Below, piece by piece: positions 33,908-43,596 of a stretch of 64,000 nt of DNA. The notes below the pieces were generated by a model, which was not told the origin of the DNA, did not search any database, and worked only from the letters and a program-made list of their open reading frames with translations. Source of the DNA: Nemertoderma westbladi (taxonomy: Eukaryota; Xenacoelomorpha; Nemertodermatida; Nemertodermatidae); assembly GCA_032718475.1 (NCBI GenBank), contig JAUCBJ010006848.1, positions 1-64,000 of the forward strand, written 5' to 3'. Numbering within the stretch: position 1 is the stretch's first letter; the number at the start of each line of letters is the position of its first letter. Position numbers and translations under genes: made by a program.

Positions 33908-36900
33908 GAGCATCCAGATAAAGCGGCTAGATGCGACGCGCTTTACAAGGAGCGTGCGCCGCGCGAGATCCGTACCTTTTATACCGACTGTATGGATCAG
34001 TCAGGATCATCGGACGAGGACGAGGAGGAAGACGACACTTTCTACGTGCATGCAGGTGAGGAACAGCCATCGATAACGCTCCTCACACAGAACCAACTGA
34101 AAGGATTTAGTGTGATTCCTATAAAGATTACCGGAACCCAAGGGAGCAAGCGTATATACGCCATCTTAGACTCTGCGTCATCGCATAGCTATGTCGATGA
34201 GCAAGTAGCCGATGTAGTTACGGACATGAGTCAAGGTAAGACTGCTCAGTATACTGTAAGCAGCATGCATGGTAAGAGAGCGATCCCTGTGACGAGAGTA
34301 AAACTAACTTTAGACACTCTTCTTTCCAAAGCGGAACACAGCAAGGAGGAGCGCTCATTACTTCCGGTAAGAAATTTGACCTTTGCAGCTATGAAGGACT
34401 TTAGTAACTTGCTCGGCCCTGTGCCAGAGCAATCACCGGAAGATCGTAAGTATTTCCGACACCTTGGAATACCGGAATGTCCTGTTAATTATCGTTCCAT
34501 TGCGATGTTAATTGGGACAGACCAGTTTAACTTACATCAGGTATGGGAGACACGCCCATCTGTTATTACAGCGGGCAACCCCTACGCATGTAGAACTCCC
34601 ATAGGTTGGTATACTAGAGCACCAATACGTTCACTAGAGGTAAGTGACCAGGAGGACGACGTTTTGAGTACGTGTAGTTTATTGACTAACACGATAGATA
34701 ATTCTCCTTCACACTCCCGTGGTCCAATTGTACGGACGGCACTACGACAGACTCGCGTCACTAACGCAGGCGCCACCGATACTGACGTAACCGATCTGGA
34801 CACGACCATATGGACCTCTGACTTACAACTACTTGCAGTAGACCAGGTTGTATTGACTACTGAAGACCAAAGGGTTGTTGCCGTGGATGACTCGATGAAC
34901 GAGGATTTTGGAAGGCTTGCGAGCCTACCGAAAAATCCGAAGGTCATTGACCCCACCCACCAGGCTTCGACACCGGTCGTTGATCTTGGAAGGCTTGCGA
35001 GCCTACCGACAGATCAAAAGGTTGTCAAACCGCCGCACGACAATTCGACGCCGACTAGTGACACCGGAAGGCTTGCGAGCCTACCAGACACATTGACACT
35101 AGCCACCGCAGCGGACGAAGACGTGGACGAGGACCATGGCGCAGTGCAAGCAGCGGTTGACCGACTGCTGCCTGAACGGACCATACAATGGTTGGAACAG
35201 GACTCAGCAGAACCCGGTAGTTACGAGACCGCTATGTCAGAACAGGAAAAACGGTCATTAAATATTATGAGAGATACCATTCACCAGACCGCGAATGGCC
35301 ACTATGAGGTTGGTATGTTGTGGCGCAATGGACAACCTAAGCTCGTTAACAATTACCCGCTTGCTTTGAGGCGACTCAAATCAATAAGGCAGCGATTGTT
35401 GCGAGACGAGACGGCCCATATGCAATACAATGCACAACTTCAGACGTATCTCCAAAAGGGATACGCCATTAGGATGTTAAATCCCGAGGTAACCTCAGAC
35501 CAGACATATTACCTGCCACATCATTTTGTTCGACACCCGGACAAACCTGGCAAGGTGCGTGTAGTCAATGACTGCGCTGCGCTTTACCAAGGGATGTCTA
35601 TGAATAGCGAACTGATGGACGGGCCGAATATGAATAATTACCTCATGGGAGTCCTAATGCGTTTTAGACAACGCAAAGTGGCTTTCACCTGTGACGTAGA
35701 GGCCATGTTTCACCAGGTTAAGGCTTTGGAGCGGGACAGGGACAGTTTAAGGTTTCTTTGGTATCCGGACGGAAACTTACAACTTCCGCCAGAAACTTAC
35801 CAAATGCAGGTAAGAGTATTCGGAGCCAGGGACAGCCCCAACTGCACCATGTACGCCTTAAAGCAGACAGCATTGGACAGACGAGACCAATTTGACCCAG
35901 AAGTAGTTCGGACCGTGGAACGAGACTTCTACGTGGATGACAGCCTCAAGAGTTGTGACACCTTGGAGGGCGCTACAACCGTAGCACACCAACTCCAGGA
36001 TTGTCTCGCTGAGGGCGGATTTCACCTGACGAAGTTCGCTTCCAACGAACCCGAACTGGTGAACTCATTTGACCCGATGGATCGCAGTGGAGGTGACTTG
36101 GACTTAGACCTAGAACCTCTGCAGACGACCAAAGTATTAGGACTTAGTTGGGACCCTAACACCGACAATTTTAGGGTACGTGTAAGGTCCAACGACCAGA
36201 CTAGACCTCTCACTAAGAGGACTTGCTTATCGACCATGAGTCGATTGTATGACCCATTGTGTTTCATTAGTCCAGTGATCCTACATGCTAGGATCATACT
36301 CCGCAGCATTTGTCAAGCCAGACTGGAATGGGACGATCCCATCCCAGAAAAGTTAGCTGAGCGATGGAGGGACTGGGAAGCCCAACTGACGTTCCTACAA
36401 GACTATACCATACCGAGGGTATACTTTCCTTTGCAAACCACCTTTCCTGCCGATTTAGAGCTTCACAGCTTTAGTGACGCTAGCAAGAATGGATTGGGGG
36501 TTACTTTATACCTTAGACGACAAGTGACATTGGACAGCTACGATGTATCTCTCGTTACTTCAAGGGCTAGAACGATGCCATTGAAGTATATGACTGTACC
36601 TCGTGGGGAGCTGCAAGCCGGGACGATATCCACCGATATTGTCAGTCTAGTTCAACGTGAGCTGGAGGCTAACTTAAAGGTCACATATTGGACGGATGCG
36701 ACGTTGGTACTTTGGTACATAAACAACGAAGCATTTGAGTTCAAGACTTTCGTAGCCAACAGACGGGCTGAAATATTAGACCGGTCGCTCAAACAAGATT
36801 GGCATCACTGTCCAGGGAAGCTGAACCCAGCTGACATCGCGTCACGGGGGATGCAACCGCTTGACTTTTGTAAACCGGACAATAAATCCCTTTGGTTTAG

Positions 36901-37441
36901 AGGACCCGATTTCCTACAGCGACCATCAGACGAATGGCCACCGTTATTCGACGCGACAACCAACACCATACCAGAGGGTGCCGAGATAAAACTCGACAAG
37001 GTTGTCAAGTCTAAAGCGAAAGCCAACGCCAAGGTCAAGAGGAAAAAAGGACGGACGAAATCTGATGACCTGGACGCCAGACCTGACATTACGCCAGACG
37101 TCTCACCAGACATTCGACCAGACGCTTGTACGAATCCTTCGCCGGATGTTCCGCGGGAGATTTCACCAGACGTTTCGCCGGATTGTTCACCAGATTACTC
37201 GCCAGACTATTCACCAGAAGAGACACCAGATTGTTCTCCGGATTGTTCGCCAGATTGTTTGATGGAACTCTCGACAGAATGTCTACCGGACGTCTCACCA
37301 GACTTTCCACCAGACATCTCGACAGACTGTCCACCAGACTTTAGACCAGACTTTGAACCCGACTTTCTGACGGAAGTTACGCTAGACAGACTTTGGGACC
37401 GACGACAAGACATTTCGCGAAACGCGGAAGGGTACAGGTAA
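33908..37441 (+). CDS. Pol: protease, reverse transcriptase, RNase H (BEL/Pao)
   Basis: The frame is continuous from just after the gag UGA to 37441; the first ATG is at 33992. Counting from that ATG, the A17-type aspartic protease motif ILDSASSHSYV lies near residue 57. Three repeats starting GRLASLP follow (307-370). RT runs from about 440, with DVEAMFHQV (catalytic Asp, about 568) and YVDD (about 647). RNase H is marked by SFSDASKNG (about 826), followed by WFRGPDFL. From about 1030 to 1125 the protein is a run of X-Pro-Asp repeats (SPDCSPDYSPDYSPEETPD). The zinc-finger part of integrase expected there is missing. Expression would need UGA readthrough or an internal start. Confidence 0.88.
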   Translation, partial: EHPDKAARCDALYKERAPREIRTFYTDCMDQSGSSDEDEEEDDTFYVHAGEEQPSITLLTQNQLKGFSVIPIKITGTQGSKRIYAILDSASSHSYVDEQVADVVTDMSQGKTAQYTVSSMHGKRAIPVTRVKLTLDTLLSKAEHSKEERSLLPVRNLTFAAMKDFSNLLGPVPEQSPEDRKYFRHLGIPECPVNYRSIAMLIGTDQFNLHQVWETRPSVITAGNPYACRTPIGWYTRAPIRSLEVSDQEDDVLSTCSLLTNTIDNSPSHSRGPIVRTALRQTRVTNAGATDTDVTDLDTTIWTSDLQLLAVDQVVLTTEDQRVVAVDDSMNEDFGRLASLPKNPKVIDPTHQASTPVVDLGRLASLPTDQKVVKPPHDNSTPTSDTGRLASLPDTLTLATAADEDVDEDHGAVQAAVDRLLPERTIQWLEQDSAEPGSYETAMSEQEKRSLNIMRDTIHQTANGHYEVGMLWRNGQPKLVNNYPLALRRLKSIRQRLLRDETAHMQYNAQLQTYLQKGYAIRMLNPEVTSDQTYYLPHHFVRHPDKPGKVRVVNDCAALYQGMSMNSELMDGPNMNNYLMGVLMRFRQRKVAFTCDVEAMFHQVKALERDRDSLRFLWYPDGNLQLPPETYQMQVRVFGARDSPNCTMYALKQTALDRRDQFDPEVVRTVERDFYVDDSLKSCDTLEGATTVAHQLQDCLAEGGFHLTKFASNEPELVNSFDPMDRSGGDLDLDLEPLQTTKVLGLSWDPNTDNFRVRVRSNDQTRPLTKRTCLSTMSRLYDPLCFISPVILHARIILRSICQARLEWDDPIPEKLAERWRDWEAQLTFLQDYTIPRVYFPLQTTFPADLELHSFSDASKNGLGVTLYLRRQVTLDSYDVSLVTSRARTMPLKYMTVPRGELQAGTISTDIVSLVQRELEANLKVTYWTDATLVLWYINNEAFEFKTFVANRRAEILDRSLKQDWHHCPGKLNPADIASRGMQPLDFCKPDNKSLWFRGPDFLQRPSDEWPPLFDATTNTIPEGAEIKLDKVVKSKAKANAKVKRKKGRTKSDDLDARPDITPDVSPDIRPDACTNPSPDVPREISPDVSPDCSPDYSPDYSPEETPDCSPDCSPDCLMELSTECLPDVSPDFPPDISTDCPPDFRPDFEPDFLTEVTLDRLWDRRQDISRNAEGYR

Positions 37442-38316
37442 AACGTTGGGGATTGATCTTCACTTGCATGGCCAGCAGAGCTGTCCATATAGAGCGAGTG
37501 ACAGACTTGACCACCAATGCCTTTATCCTAGCCTTACGGCGATTTATCGCTAGACGTGGATTGGTCAAATCCATATACTGCGACCAAGGGACAAACTTTG
37601 TGGGTGCACGGAACGAAATAACCAGAGCTTTGAGAAAGTTGGACCAAAACCAGATTTCCGAGGAACTACGTCCTCACCGTATTGTTTGGTATTTCAATAC
37701 TCCAGACAGTCCATGGAGAGGCGGCATTTGGGAAAGGCTGATTGGCTCAATAAAGACAGCTATGGCTAAAGTAGTACCGACGCAACACATCTTGACAGAC
37801 GACCAACTGACGACGTTACTAATAGAAATCGAAGCAATCTTAAATACTAGACCGATCGCTTTGATCCCAGACAATAACGACGTACAGTTTGCCTTGACAC
37901 CAGCGCACCTGCTTATGCAGGCACCGACGACATTGTTGCCCATTTCGGTACCCGTTGATAGTGACGGATACGGCAACAAGGCTTGGAAAATCACTCAATT
38001 GCTTGCAAATAAATTCTGGGAAATATGGCAGAAATATTATTTGCCCTCTATTTCAACCAGAACCTCTTGGTATCTAAATACCCGATGTTTAAGACGTGGT
38101 GACCATGTTTTATTGGCTGAAGCTAATCTGAAAAGACGGTTTTGGCTGACTGGAGTCATTTTGACCACGCACCCTACATCTGGTGTAGTGAGGACAGTTA
38201 CTGTAAGGACTATCGACGGACGTACCGTAGATAGGCCTGTACAACGTCTCGTACTCCTTGAGGAGACTAGAAACGAGACGGGAGACTACAAATCTCCACC
38301 CAATATTAGTAAATAG
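37393..38316 (+). pseudogene. Integrase, N-terminally truncated, in a shifted frame
   Basis: The frame overlaps the end of pol in another phase, and recognisable integrase starts near 37433 (VKRWGLIFTC). It has the second catalytic Asp in CDQGTNFVGA (near 37582) and the Glu in GGIWERLIGSIK (near 37732), followed by a C-terminal domain to DYKSPPNISK. The HHCC zinc domain and the first catalytic Asp, which lie upstream of the RWG-like motif in Pao integrases, are absent. The protein could not integrate DNA on its own, and the insertion presumably used a complete integrase supplied elsewhere or predates the loss. Confidence 0.85.
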
Positions 38317-40113
38317 ATGTGGGACCTTAATTGGCCGCCACATAGACCTACTGTATTTTAGTTATTTGTATTTGTATTACTGTACGTGCATTTGTAATCC
38401 TCTTCACTGTAGATAGAGACAGCGGTGGAATTCCATTGTCTTTATACGTGAACATGGAGGGTAGTACCCTTATGTATCACATAGGAGCGGGATTGTGTGT
38501 ACAGTAGGAATGGAATTCCACTTGGAACCCACAAGTGAGACATTTTTCAATATTTATTAGACAAATCCATTTATTTGGATTTAAATTTAAGAAAAACAAT
38601 TCTCCAGTGAAAGCAAATTCTAGAATACAGCTAGATAAAAATTAAAATTGGGGAGGACAAGAGCGGATGGAAGGCTTGCGAGCCTACCGATAAATTTTTT
38701 TTGGAAAAAGAAAATCGGCCTTGTTCTACGTAGTCGTGTCTACTATTATTTAGACCGAATTAATTCTCGACTGCATTATTTTCTTTTGGGAAGTAGTTGG
38801 GAAATTAAAAGGTGAGTATTTTAGACTCACGGCTAGTTTACCCGGAATTCGTTTTTTATCGGCACATTTTTTGGATTAGGAGCCAGTGCGAAATCACGTG
38901 AACCCGAAGTCATTAGGCAAATGGGTAGGGGTTTAGAGCAAAGTTGAGCCAAAAGCCGACAAAATAAGTCTCCTCACATCTAACCTCTGTTTGTGCTTCC
39001 TCTAGTAGAAACACTATTATCAGGGATCCACGCAGGAATAGGAGCACCAGGCGCCGTTCAACTGATATGGGGCCAAAACTTTAACCTGTTTGGAGTGGAG
39101 AGTATGGCTAGGAGTACAGCCAAGCTCGCTAAGTCCAAGGCGGATCCAAACATCACGCGACAGCGATTGGACGCTCATAACAAAAGAGCGGATGAGTTAC
39201 GCGCGGAGTTCAAAGCGTTGTACCCCTACGATGTGTTATGCGACGCCAGCGACGTTTGCGAGAACCCCGAGCCGATATTAGCGCGTTGCCCAAACCACCA
39301 AAGTCTGCGTTACCAAGAAGGCGGTCGTTTCATTTCCTGGTATTCTAGAACTGCAGGCAACTCGACGTAGGAACCACCGACAGCTCGACACCGAAGTCCG
39401 AGTCCAGTTCGATCCCACCACCCAGTCGTAATAGAGGACGTGGACGAGCCGTTCGACCAAGGATTAGGAAAGATTCGATTTCGATTTATATTTGAGCGAT
39501 TATATTTGGACTTATTTGAGTATTTATATTGGAGTTGGGTTTGGAGGAGCGAGATATGGAAAGGAAGGCTTGCGAGCCTACTGTTAGCAATTAGTGCTCA
39601 GGAGAAGATATCCAGACCAGCAGGACGAACTATTTAGATCGTCAGGAGGACACGTTAAGACTTATTTGGAAGTTATTAGCGTATTGTGTTTATTTTATAT
39701 TTGAACTGATTTAATTTGGTGGAAGTTATTAGCGCATTATGTTCATTTTATATTTGGACTGATTTAATTTGGTGAATTTATTATGTATGTTTACAATATA
39801 TAAAGATTTATCGAAAAAGAGTTACAATTATTTGTTCGATTTGTTTTGATTTATTTGTTCTGATTTGTTTAATTTGCTTACCTTGATAACCGAAAGCCTT
39901 TTTTGTATTTTAGGCACTAAAGTTAATTAGTAAATTTGTATTTGTATGTACGATCGATTGTATTTACGCCGTATCTGCAATATTAAGTATGCAATAATTA
40001 GATAGTGATTATATTTTATATTTTAGGTCCTACCAGTAGATTTAGAAGTAGTTTGTAAATATTTTATATTTCGATTGGTGAAAACAGTCTTACTTACTGT
40101 TTTCATGGAGCGG
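38317..40113 (+). other. 3' non-coding region of the BEL/Pao element
   Basis: The region runs 1.8 kb from integrase to the 3' LTR. It has two copies of the GGAAGGCTTGCGAGCC motif, a pair of TGGAATTCCA palindromes (about 38426 and 38511), a splice-acceptor-like TTGTGCTTCCTCTAG ending at 39005, and a tandem pair of about 60 bp near 39665-39775 (GGAAGTTATTAGCG). This is where env or accessory genes sit in some BEL elements. No transmembrane or glycoprotein feature is seen. Confidence 0.6.
39006..39370 (+). CDS. Possible accessory ORF after integrase
   Basis: An open frame of about 121 codons follows a good splice acceptor at 39005 and ends at TAG 39368-39370. The product is polar with ...SKADPNITRQRLDAHNKRAD, a cysteine-bearing CDASDVCENPEP and no signal peptide or membrane segment. 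It might be a spliced third ORF or the remains of the missing pol region. The donors in the leader do not give an obvious in-phase join. The function is unknown. Confidence 0.3.
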
Positions 40114-42389
40114 TGATGAATTATTTCACTATAAGATAGCATTTGTAGTTTAACTTTAGCGTAAAAACTTTCGAAAATCCGACGCATTTTGATTAAGTTA
40201 CAGTAATGTAATATGCCTATTCATATTTGTACACATAAAACCCTTAGGTACTCTCGTGGCGTAGTGGTCAGATGGTTAAGGCGTTGGTTACATTACAGAT
40301 AGGTTACAAGTTCGAATCCCGGTCGGGAAATTTGTATTTTGGGGCCATTTATTTTCGTTTGGTGCTAATTGGTGGACCAATGAGAAGCGTACAACGTAGC
40401 GAATGATGAGCCAGGCCAATCATAGGGCATAAATTATCTTATTGCTCAAATGTGAGGCAATGGAAAATTCTGTTAGGATTCCATGTCCCAGATTAGTGTA
40501 AGGGCCGGATTGCGTTGAACGATGAGCTGGGCCAATCATAGGGCACAAAACACTTTATTGCTCAAATGTGAAGCTGTGGAAAATTCTGTTTGGTTTCCAT
40601 GTGCGATATTTAGTATAAAAGGCCGGTTTGCCTTCGGTTATCACTTCTTAACCCCCTCTATTCGCTATATCTTTAGTAAATTGTTGTTAGTTTATTTGGT
40701 TTCTTGTTGAAACTTTATTTGATAAATCCTTTGTAAAACTGTAAATATACTGCAAATTCCTGAACATGTTTTCTTTTGGTCCAACTTTGGGACAGCCAAA
40801 CATCGGGAAGATGACAGCCTAGACCGTTAGGCCGTAAGCAACGCAGGGAAAAGATGTCCACAACACGCTAGCGCCCACATTGGATTGACCGCGCACCCCC
40901 TTGCCCTTCGAAATACTCCACTTGCCATGCAGCGCCCGCTTTGTGAGAAAGGTAAGACTTTGTTCGACGCCCTTGCCCGCCGTAAGACCTATAGATCAGG
41001 GTAAGCGTGACGCCGTCCTGGACGCCGCAAATTTAGGATCAAATAATTATATTCAGACAGAAACACCCCCCCCCCCCCTTGTCAGTCCTACGAACCCCTG
41101 GGTTAACCTGTACTTCCTACAGGTGCGAACTATTGCCATTCGTCAGTACGCGAGTACATAGGTACGGACAGCATATGTTCCATAATTTAGTGATTCGTAG
41201 TATTGACTCATGGTACCGGTTCGCTTTGTAGAACGTACATTAGTACCCCCCCCCCCCCCCCCCCCTGTCTGGAGTTAGCTATTTGATCAGGCAAGGAGTA
41301 TTTCTGCTACCGGCACACTGCTTGGCCTAGGGAGGTTTATTAATATCCTACCGCGCCTTGCCACGTACTGATAGGTATTGCTGCTAACTACCGCGGCAAC
41401 AAAGTTCTAGAATTAAATTAGTATACCAGATCAGCTAACGTACGGTAGCGATTAACCCCTATTTCTTATCTTACAACCAGAATCTGGTATTAGTGCCGAT
41501 CACGGGTGTAGTTACTAACACCGTGGTTGCCCATTGGGTTGTGGATAGGAAGGAGAGAGCTTTGACGTCATTTGTGAGTATAAAGTTCTACAAAACGCGA
41601 CTAGTTTATTTTAGTAGCTAGCGCACGGTATCATTTCGGTCAGAAAATCACTAAAACCTAGTAAAAGGAAATACATGAAATTGTTTTATTTGTAACACAC
41701 CCACACACACACGCCCTAAAACATATTGCCCTTAGAGTTCTACTAGCTATAGCGCACTATACATTACTTTAGGTGGAAATTATCTGTATTTGTAAAATTA
41801 GGATCTGATTTAGTTGCGGCAATAAGGAGTATTTCACTTTCGTTATTAACTGTTGTTTTCTGTCCAGCAGTATTGTTACATTTAGGCCTGACCCTTTAGA
41901 CTGATTTCGTACAGGGGGATCAGTTATCGTTACATTTAGGCACGACCTTTTAGGCTGATTTAGACAGGGGTAATCAGCATTGTTACACTAGGTCTGTTAA
42001 CCACCTAGTTCGTATATAAACCATATAAATCACACCGCGGCAAGTTACTATATTTAGGACTGTCAGTGATAGTTAGGATTCGCTGCGCGGGGATTGTTTT
42101 CCCGTGAGTTTGGTCTGTTACTGTAACTGTACATCTGCCTCACCGGTTAGAGGACAGGTATCCTTTTGTCTAGTACGTAGGCATTAGACCCGCTCACGTA
42201 CATAGAATATATACTAGGCTCTGTTCCTCGCCAGTAGTCGTTTGTGTATTGTATCTGTTTGTTTAGATATCCTGGACTGGGATTTGTTGTCAGATACTGT
42301 ACGAGCCCGTATACATTACTAGAGTCTCATAGTAAGATACATCGTTACTAGGATCTGGTTGGTAAGCGGTATACTACTGGACCCTTACA
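40114..42389 (+). repeat. 3' LTR of the BEL/Pao element
   Basis: The LTR is 2,276 bp, starting TGATGAATTATTTCAC and ending GGACCCTTACA, followed by AATTG. It contains the tRNA-like segment (40250-40328) and TATA box (40614-40621) at the same offsets as in the 5' LTR. Differences from the 5' LTR are few: single bases, longer C-runs near 41065 and 41246, and a TTGG duplication near 42360. Confidence 0.95.
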
Positions 42390-42394
42390 AATTG

Positions 42395-42993
42395 ACTAAG
42401 CCTAAAGTAGGAGCTGTATTGAATGTTAACCAATTTAATATATAAATTACTACAATATTATATAATTCAACAAAATCCTATTAAAAATATTGCAAGTAAC
42501 CAGGAAATTTAATATGTAGTGTGTATAATAATTATCTATATACTATGTATAGTAGTAATATGTATATCAATATGTAATGCTGAACACAGAATACAGGTCG
42601 ACGCATGTCGATTTTACCCTGGAGAGGTATAATTTTGATTGCAACAATAATATTCATCCCCATCTGCTACAATTTGAAGAAGACTATTACATAATAATAC
42701 CTATAATTAAAACAATTAATTATTATAATTCTATAGTTAATAAAAACAGTATATCATTCCGGGGATGGAATTTATAGGTCATCTAATATAATTAATTGTT
42801 TAAAGATTAGCAAACAATACGATGTAATTGCATTGATAAAACCCATAAATAAAACTTGGATATAAAATTTAAAATCGGGATGCAAAATATCACTTTCTGA
42901 GCTACGATTGGAAAATTGGATACAACTTATCTGGATACAAGCGGTCCGTTTACCTTACAAAATGAAAAATACGAATGTGCGAAGTTAAGAACA
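42395..42993. other. Right inner part of the satellite-ended DNA transposon
   Basis: AT-rich, no gene. From about 42640 it matches 8160-8527. The phrase TACCCTGGAGAGGTATAATTTTGATTGCA near 42612 (first part) also resembles 61650 and 13150, so pieces of one repeat family are shared. Confidence 0.6.
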
Positions 42994-43112
42994 GTCGGGG
43001 GGGAAGTGTCCGCGGGGGGGAAGTGTCTGGGGGGGAAGTGTCCGGGGGGGAAGTGTCCTACTTGAGCGGGGGGGAACTGTCCGGGGGGGAAGTGTCCGGG
43101 GGGAAGTGTCCG
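42994..43112. repeat. Right terminal array of GGGGGGAAGTGTCC units
   Basis: Seven or eight units of the same 14-15-bp sequence as the left end in inverted orientation, including one spaced by TACTTGAGC (the complement of the left split unit's CCAAGTA spacer region). The shared irregular unit shows that the two ends are true inverted copies. Confidence 0.9.
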
Positions 43113-43118
43113 AACACC

Positions 43119-43288
43119 AACATTCTTTCTCATCTCGTGCAGTCAGATTATGGAATAATCTCCCTTCTTCAGTAGTTGATTCTTGTAACCTGAACATATT
43201 TTCACGCAAGTTGCTGGCGATCGACTTTTTGGAACACTGTAATTTTACACGACCCCCTGACAATCCATTATTTTTAGCACAACAGTGA
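43119..43288 (+). pseudogene. Final piece of the CR1-like ORF2
   Basis: Starting at the duplicated AACATTCT, the LINE frame continues with FSSRAVRLWNNLPSSVVDS and ends LFLAQQ before TGA 43286-43288. This is the typical C-terminus of CR1/L2-type ORF2 proteins, separated here from the RT by 16.4 kb. The LINE 3' UTR follows to 43589. Confidence 0.88.
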
Positions 43289-43596
43289 CAAATATCTTTT
43301 TTGTCATTTTTTTTATTGTTTTAGTTTTTCGTCTCGTTTTTCTTTTTATAAGTCTCAATTTTATTAGAAATTTAAAATATTATAGCAATTTGTAAAGTGT
43401 ACTGTATGTGCATTACAGTATATTTTATGTTCACTTTATAGTACCCAAACTCCCGTAAGTGCCTTGAGCCTGGGCAGTTTCCCTCCCTCGACCTTTTGTG
43501 TATTCTTTGTTCTGTATGTATGTTTCTATGTTATGTGTATTTCACATATTTTAATATCGAGTTTTTAAATAAAAAAAATAAATAAATAAATAAGTT

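Larger units (their letters stand above)
31156..39582. repeat. Eight dispersed copies of a 20-bp near-palindrome in the BEL element
   Basis: GGAAGGCTTGCGAGCCTACC or a close variant begins at 31156, 32268, 32361, 34910, 34988, 35066, 38669 and 39563. Its core AGGCTTGCGAGCCT pairs as a 5-bp stem with a TGCG loop, and the 31156 copy (AGGCTCGCGAGCCT) is fully self-complementary. It is read as WKACEP in gag, GRLASLP in pol, and is untranslated after integrase. In pol the three copies are exactly 78 bp apart. Its preservation at the DNA level across frames suggests a cis-acting RNA or DNA role. Confidence 0.85.
27202..42394 (+). mobile_element. BEL/Pao LTR retrotransposon with 5-bp target duplication
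   Basis: AATTG at 27202-27206 and 42390-42394 flank a 15,183-bp element that begins TG and ends CA. It has two nearly identical LTRs, a gag and a pol with A17-type protease, RT and RNase H, plus a truncated integrase. Domain order and sequence style (DUF1759-like gag, YVDD RT, Pao RNase H) are those of the BEL/Pao superfamily. Near-identical LTRs imply recent insertion. No clear tRNA-complementary primer site starting TGG follows the 5' LTR, and only a short purine stretch (GGAGCGG) precedes the 3' LTR. Confidence 0.95.
26693..43126. mobile_element. DNA transposon with inverted satellite-like ends, 8-bp target duplication
   Basis: AACATTCT at 26693-26700 and 43119-43126 flank the insert exactly where the LINE frame breaks, and excising the insert with one copy of AACATTCT restores the LINE frame. 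The ends are arrays of a 14-15-bp unit, GGACACTTCCCCCCC in direct orientation at 26708-26823 and inverted at 42994-43112. Without the BEL element the body is about 1.23 kb and codes for nothing recognisable. An 8-bp duplication suggests hAT-like or another cut-and-paste family, not assigned. A related fragment is at 8160-8570. Confidence 0.85.
23609..43589 (+). mobile_element. CR1-like LINE, 5'-truncated, with 16.4-kb nested insertion
   Basis: The 7-bp ATAAGTT occurs at 23602-23608 and 43590-43596 around an element that ends in AATAAATAAATAA repeats. LINE sequence itself is 23609-26700 plus 43127-43589, about 3.55 kb. It holds part of ORF1, then ORF2 with an AP-type endonuclease and reverse transcriptase. 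The AP-endonuclease plus RT order, overlapping ORFs and short tandem 3' tail fit the CR1/L2 group. ORF2 is broken by a frameshift near 25445 and by the insertion at 26701, so it is inactive. The intact target near 6660 confirms both borders. Confidence 0.85.

Noticed and set aside
37002-37488. Alternative-frame and antisense ORFs over the X-Pro-Asp run
   Set aside because: They are repeat-derived shadows of the pol frame.
38993-39370. An envelope gene in the BEL element
   Set aside because: There is no signal peptide, membrane segment or glycosylation pattern; kept only as a weak accessory ORF.
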